Source of the DNA: Vanilla planifolia
Taxonomy: Eukaryota; Streptophyta; Magnoliopsida; Asparagales; Orchidaceae
Length of the DNA stretch: 64,000 nucleotides
NCBI GenBank assembly: GCA_023846275.1
Contig: JAIUJO010000236.1
Location: 382,001-446,000 of the forward strand
Reading direction: 5' to 3'
Under the pieces are notes generated by a model that saw only the letters and a program-made list of their open reading frames with translations, had not been told where the DNA came from and searched no databases. Positions 60,587 to 64,000 of the stretch are shown here, one piece after another. The position numbers and the translations under genes were made by a program. Position 1 is the stretch's first letter, and each line of letters starts with the position of its first letter.

Positions 60587-62140
60587 CTATTTTTTTCTAA
60601 CCCAAACAAAACTAGAAGATTTGTTATTTATAGAATTTCTAAATTTACAATAAGAAGAAATATGTCCAAACTTCATGCAATAATTACAAATAGCATTTTG
60701 TGCATAAGAGGAGGTAGTGATTCTTGCATAATTTATTTTTTGAAAAGAAATCCTACAATGAGCATGCAAACTTTTCAAATTATTTAATTCCCTAACTAAG
60801 CATGTATTTTTGACAATGAAAGAAGCCTTCTCATCTCTTTCTTTCTTAATTTCTAGCAAATAATTGGCATTCACTTCATTCAAATGTTCACACAAACCTA
60901 AGTAATTTTCATGCTCTTCTTTTAATTTAAGATACTTAGATGCTAATTTTTTATATTTGGTACAAATGGCTATGTATTGCTCTTCATAATTTTCCATACA
61001 AGAAGATGAAGAAGAGGAGGAATAGGAACATACTTCATCATCTGATATTGCTTCTTGAATGTTGTCCTTTGCCATAAGACAAATCAAGCTCTCCTTCTTG
61101 TCTTCATTACTAGAAGAGGAGCTATCTGAATCATCCCATGAGATCTTCATAGCCTTCTTCTTCTTCTTTTGGTTTTGATATTTTTCTACTCTCTCTTTGT
61201 AGTGAGGGCAATTTGGCCTAGTATGCCCAGGCAATTTGCATTCATAACAAATTGTTTCTTCATGGGAAACAACTTTGCCCTTTTGCCTTTTATTCTTCTC
61301 AAATCTTTTTCCTGTATTTCTTTTGTTATATAAACGAGATAAGCTTTTAGAAATAAGTGCTACCTCACTTGAGATTGATACATCTGAATCTGTGGAGGAA
61401 TCGGCTACAAAAGCAATTGTCTCTTCCTTCTTCTTTTTCTTTTCATTTTCTACCGCATGCTCTTCATTCTTTCTTCTTGCAAGCTCAATTTCATTTGTTA
61501 ACAGCTCACCCAATAGTTCATCTAGTGACATAGCTGAAATATTCTTTGCTGCTTTCAAGGCTGTCACAAGTGGATCATATTGTTGAGGAAGGACTCGTAG
61601 AATCTTCCTCACCTGTTCACCAGTAGAAAACTCCTTGCCAAGGTTAGATAGACCATTAACAATATTTGTAAATCTAGTAAACATAGACTTAATGGTCTCA
61701 TCCGAATTCATGCAAAATAACTCATATTCATGAACAAGCATATTGATTTTGGTCTCTTTAACTTGAGAAGTTCCTTCATAGGTAACTTCTAATTTTGACC
61801 AAATCTCATGCGCTGTTTTCAAATTCATAATTCGGTTATATTCCGAAGCACCTAACCCACAACACAAAATGTTCATGGCTCGAGAGTTAAGTTGGACTTT
61901 ATGTTTCTCCTCGGGAGTGAGTTCACCAAGTGGTTTTCTCACTTTTTCGCCATTGACCATTTTAATTGGAAAATTAAATGAATTTTCAACAATGTCCCAA
62001 ATTTCTAAATCAACGGATTCTAAAAATAAACGCATCCTATTTTTCCAATAAAGATAAAATTCACCCTTGAACAAGGGTGGACGGTGTGACGATGCTCCCT
62101 CAGACAAGATAGCATTCTCCTCAACACATGGAAGAGCCAT
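60587..62140 (-). CDS. gag: copia Gag with two CCHC zinc knuckles
   Basis: A 517-residue structural protein whose relatives form cytoplasmic virus-like particles and bind element RNA. Residues about 20-225 resemble the plant copia Gag domain (DUF4219/UBN2 type), with YWKNRMRLFLES and a WSKLEVTYEGTSQVKETKI segment. A lysine-rich stretch (about 224-240) precedes the first knuckle C298-X2-C301-X4-H306-X4-C311. An acidic serine-rich region (about 340-390) and a likely coiled coil (about 395-460, heptad-like Leu/Tyr/Lys) follow. A second knuckle, C485-X2-C488-X4-H493-X4-C498, lies near the end. The start ATG lies about 40 bp beyond the primer site and opens the longest frame. Pol lies directly downstream on the same strand, as expected for a Gag-Pol element. 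Family assignment is firm; lineage is inferred. Confidence 0.93.
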   Translation of the reverse strand: MALPCVEENAILSEGASSHRPPLFKGEFYLYWKNRMRLFLESVDLEIWDIVENSFNFPIKMVNGEKVRKPLGELTPEEKHKVQLNSRAMNILCCGLGASEYNRIMNLKTAHEIWSKLEVTYEGTSQVKETKINMLVHEYELFCMNSDETIKSMFTRFTNIVNGLSNLGKEFSTGEQVRKILRVLPQQYDPLVTALKAAKNISAMSLDELLGELLTNEIELARRKNEEHAVENEKKKKKEETIAFVADSSTDSDVSISSEVALISKSLSRLYNKRNTGKRFEKNKRQKGKVVSHEETICYECKLPGHTRPNCPHYKERVEKYQNQKKKKKAMKISWDDSDSSSSSNEDKKESLICLMAKDNIQEAISDDEVCSYSSSSSSSCMENYEEQYIAICTKYKKLASKYLKLKEEHENYLGLCEHLNEVNANYLLEIKKERDEKASFIVKNTCLVRELNNLKSLHAHCRISFQKINYARITTSSYAQNAICNYCMKFGHISSYCKFRNSINNKSSSFVWVRKK

Positions 62141-62182
62141 GAGGATCTTGTCTTAGAAATTTCTTTCTCTTGACAAAACCTC

Positions 62183-62194
62183 GCTCTGATACCA
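62183..62194 (-). other. Primer binding site for initiator methionine tRNA
   Basis: The minus strand reads TGGTATCAGAGC, complementary to the 3' end of plant initiator methionine tRNA and the usual primer site of plant copia elements. It starts two bases inside the 5' LTR, at the expected spacing, and fixes the element's orientation and the LTR inner edge. Confidence 0.95.
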
Positions 62195-62770
62195 CTTGAT
62201 GTAAATCGTGTGAGAACAACGCACAAGAGGGGAGGGGTGAATTGTGCTTTTCACTAAAATTTAGATTTTGAAAAATCTTTCAATTAAAAACATTTGTAAA
62301 TAAATTGTGAAATAAAAACGAAAAATGCAATAATAAGACAAGCAAACAAAAGACAAAGATTTTTAGGTGGTTCGGCCAAACCCGTGCCTACATCCACCCC
62401 CGATCAACCCGATCGGGCTTCCACTAACCACTCCCTTTTGCCGAAGCCAGTAGGGGTAAACCAAGTACAACCGGTGCTCCAACGAGACACCAAAAATCCG
62501 AACAAATCCGGCTACAATAATGCATACAATTTTTACAATAGCAATGCATACAAAAATCCTACACCTTTAATTTCTCAAAGCAAAATGACACAACTAAATG
62601 TTACCGAATGATGCAATGAAATGTGGAAGAAAGCTGTTGAAATTTGAGAAGAAGGTTGAGCCCGTAGCTCCCACAAGTATGGCAATTGTTGCTCTCGGTT
62701 TTGGCCTTTTTTCTTAGTTTTTGAAGATCTTTGCAAGTGGATTCATCAAATCTATAAATTGTAAGATGTC

Positions 62771-62782
62771 CTATATATATAG
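62771..62782 (-). promoter_or_regulatory. TATA-like box of the 5' LTR
   Basis: CTATATATATAG is conserved in both LTRs (56168-56179 in the other) and is the best TATA candidate on the minus strand. A transcription start would be expected some 25-35 bp further along the minus strand, near 62735-62745; this is inferred from spacing only. Confidence 0.65.
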
Positions 62783-63190
62783 TCCACCAAAAAGCAATTC
62801 CAAACGGCTAGAAAAACGGTAAAAAAGAAACCGGAAAATAGCCGTTGCTGGAAACCTGAAAAGGAAAGCAGCAGCCGTCCGATCCCACTTCAAGAATGGA
62901 CGGCTGGATGAACTTCATGGCTTGATCATCTCTAGACCGTCTGATCCGGGAGGACTTGATCTGAACAATTGGATCCCACGCGCTGAACGAACGGCGCTGA
63001 TTAAACAGCCGTTCGAAATTACTCTCGCCCGTTGGATCTGGGCGGGCTTGATCTCTGCCTTTGGATCCTGCACGCTGTTATAAGGTGGGATTTTTAGTCC
63101 CACACTGCAGATTGCAATTTTGCACAGCGCTTTATAATAGATTTGTGCCGTTTAACCCGCGAGCCACTTTGGGGCTGGCTCCCCCCCTCC

Positions 63191-63392
63191 TTGACCGGGA
63201 TTTCATCACCCGGTTCGGGTTGACATAGCCATGCACTGTTCTTTGACCGTTGACCGCGCTGAAGTTAACTTAGCCGAGCTCCTCTCGGCAGGCTTGGCTT
63301 AGCCAGGCACTGTTCCGTTGACTGTTGACCAGGGCTAGCCGAGCTGCTCTCGGCGGTCTTTGGGCGGGCTTTGCTCGCCCCTTTCAGGTCAA
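63191..63392 (-). promoter_or_regulatory. W-box (TTGAC) cluster in LTR U3
   Basis: Seven TTGAC cores lie within about 200 bp: plus strand at 63191, 63220, 63243, 63250, 63318 and 63325, and minus strand at 63387-63392. Six are the full TTGAC[C/T] bound by plant WRKY factors. Four sit as two close pairs (TTGACCGTTGACC, TTGACTGTTGACC) inside an imperfect tandem repeat that also carries AGCC-TGCACTGTT and GCCGAGCT-CTCTCGG. By chance fewer than one core is expected in this length. The cluster is 400-620 bp upstream of the TATA box and is fully present in the left LTR. Confidence 0.7.
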
Positions 63393-63889
63393 CCAAATTT
63401 TTATAATTTTTTTATTTCTAAAAGGCCTGGACGGGCTATTTTGACGCCGGGTCGACCCGCCCATGCTACAGTACATTTTCCCGAGACTTTTGCTGTTTTA
63501 GGGTATTTTTGACGAATTTTTTAGCCACAAATTTGAATATAAGTGTATAAAAATAATTTTATATTCTTATAGTATTATAAGTTAATTAAGTGGCTATGAA
63601 AAGAAATTCGTAAAAAACGATTCCAAAATAATATTAAAAAATCAAATACCCATGTCTATCTATTTTGTCAAATATGCTTGGCCCAAAAATGAAAATTCAT
63701 TATTAAATAATTTTATAATATTTTAAAATGTTAATACTACTAGTGTGCCACATAATCTCAAGGTTTTGACATATCAAATTCAAGAGAAATAAAAAGAAAT
63801 TTAATTATAAAACATCTTGCGCATGTCCTAAAAATTCCTTCAGTAATAAATAGCTTGGTTTTGTAATTATCACATCAAAGGGTACAACA

Positions 63890-63894
63890 CATAG
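63890..63894. repeat. Target site duplication, right copy (CATAG)
   Basis: CATAG directly follows the right LTR end (GGGTACAACA) and matches 55588-55592 exactly. The satellite continues from it in register. Confidence 0.95.
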
Positions 63895-64000
63895 TAGAGT
63901 AGAGCAGAGCTGGGAAGAGTAAAAAAGAGATGAGCAGAGTAGAAAAGTAGAGTAGAGCAGAGTAGAGCCAGGTTAGGCTAGTCTATGCTGGGCTAGAGTA
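63890..64000 (+). repeat. Pentamer satellite resuming after the retrotransposon
   Basis: Immediately beyond the right LTR the same GAGTA/GGCTA satellite resumes on the same strand, including a GGTTA/GGCTA block near 63968-63995. Its first five bases, CATAG, are the right copy of the target duplication. The array therefore continues past the right edge of the window. Confidence 0.96.

Larger units (their letters stand above)
55593..63889 (-). mobile_element. Ty1/copia LTR retrotransposon, probably Sirevirus lineage
   Basis: An 8.3-kb element on the minus strand: 5' LTR on the right (62197-63889), primer site, gag, pol, polypurine tracts, 3' LTR on the left (55593-57284). The integrase-before-reverse-transcriptase order defines copia. 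Long LTRs, repeated AAGGGGGAGA-type polypurine tracts, a Gag with two zinc knuckles and integrase wording such as a [14 protein letters not shown] segment point to the Sirevirus (SIRE/Maximus) lineage; this is judged from memory, not from a tree. No envelope-like frame follows RNase H. The LTRs differ at about 28 bases and one gap (about 1.7%). At the commonly used grass rate of 1.3e-8 per site per year that is about 0.6 million years; slower rates give one to a few million. It looks complete in layout but lightly broken, with about two or three coding breaks, so it is read as a young fossil. Confidence 0.95.
62197..63889 (-). repeat. 5' LTR (right copy), about 1693 bp, promoter-bearing
   Basis: Begins TGATGTAAATC and ends GGGTACAACA on the plus strand; the partner is 55593-57284. 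Because the element lies on the minus strand, this copy would drive transcription leftward. From its outer end inward it holds an A/T-rich stretch, a W-box cluster, duplicated segments, a TATA-like box, and then R/U5 up to the primer site. CpG and CHG sites are frequent, unlike the flanking satellite. Differences from the partner LTR are mostly transitions (about 20 of 28), as expected if methylated cytosines have been decaying. Confidence 0.95.

Noticed and set aside
60166-62226. Plus-strand open frames (60166-60405, 61275-61586, 61869-62051) and the minus-strand frame 62020-62226
   Set aside because: They are shadows opposite or out of frame with gag and pol. The minus one also overlaps the primer site and LTR edge.

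Overview
The window is plant nuclear DNA made of two things: a very long, degenerate five-base satellite (1-55592, resuming at 63890-64000) and one Ty1/copia LTR retrotransposon inserted in it on the minus strand (55593-63889). I see no host protein gene, tRNA, rRNA, CRISPR array or bacterial-type feature. A plant, most likely a flowering plant, is suggested by the copia order of domains (protease, integrase, reverse transcriptase, RNase H), a primer site matching plant initiator methionine tRNA, long LTRs and repeated polypurine tracts. I cannot name the species.

Satellite, 1-55592: two related pentamers, GAGTA and GGCTA (with GGTTA), share the frame G-N-N-T-A. Runs of GAGTA alternate with shorter GGCTA/GGTTA blocks. 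The blocks have a polar order: they usually open with GAGC-TAGG-TTAGG and then run into GGCTA units. The strand orientation never flips, and the plus strand is purine-rich throughout. Inside the array are larger repeats: a tandem duplication of about 1.9-2.0 kb (26.1-30.0 kb, about 90% alike by eye), an older one of about 1.1-1.2 kb (10.7-12.6 kb), a 217-bp pair (16.7-17.1 kb), exact 37-bp and 29-bp pairs, a dispersed module of about 50 bp recurring through 35.9-39.8 kb, and several pure purine islands. Many minus-strand open frames of 60-114 codons occur here, but they follow from the repeat arithmetic (Leu-Leu-Tyr-Ser-Thr in every frame) and are not genes.

Retrotransposon, 55593-63889: two LTRs of about 1.69 kb flank a 4.9-kb interior holding gag and pol. 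It has a clean 5-bp target duplication (CATAG) whose removal restores the satellite register. The LTRs differ at about 28 bases plus one single-base gap (about 1.7%), pointing to insertion within roughly the last one to few million years. It looks structurally complete but lightly broken in its coding part (about two or three breaks). Its Gag has two zinc knuckles and its LTR carries a dense cluster of WRKY W-box motifs upstream of the TATA box. Repeated polypurine tracts, long LTRs and the Gag/integrase wording suggest the Sirevirus (SIRE/Maximus) lineage.

The most unusual content is the satellite: its length, its block grammar, its lack of symmetric methylation sites in the core units, and its nested duplications with lengths that are not multiples of five.
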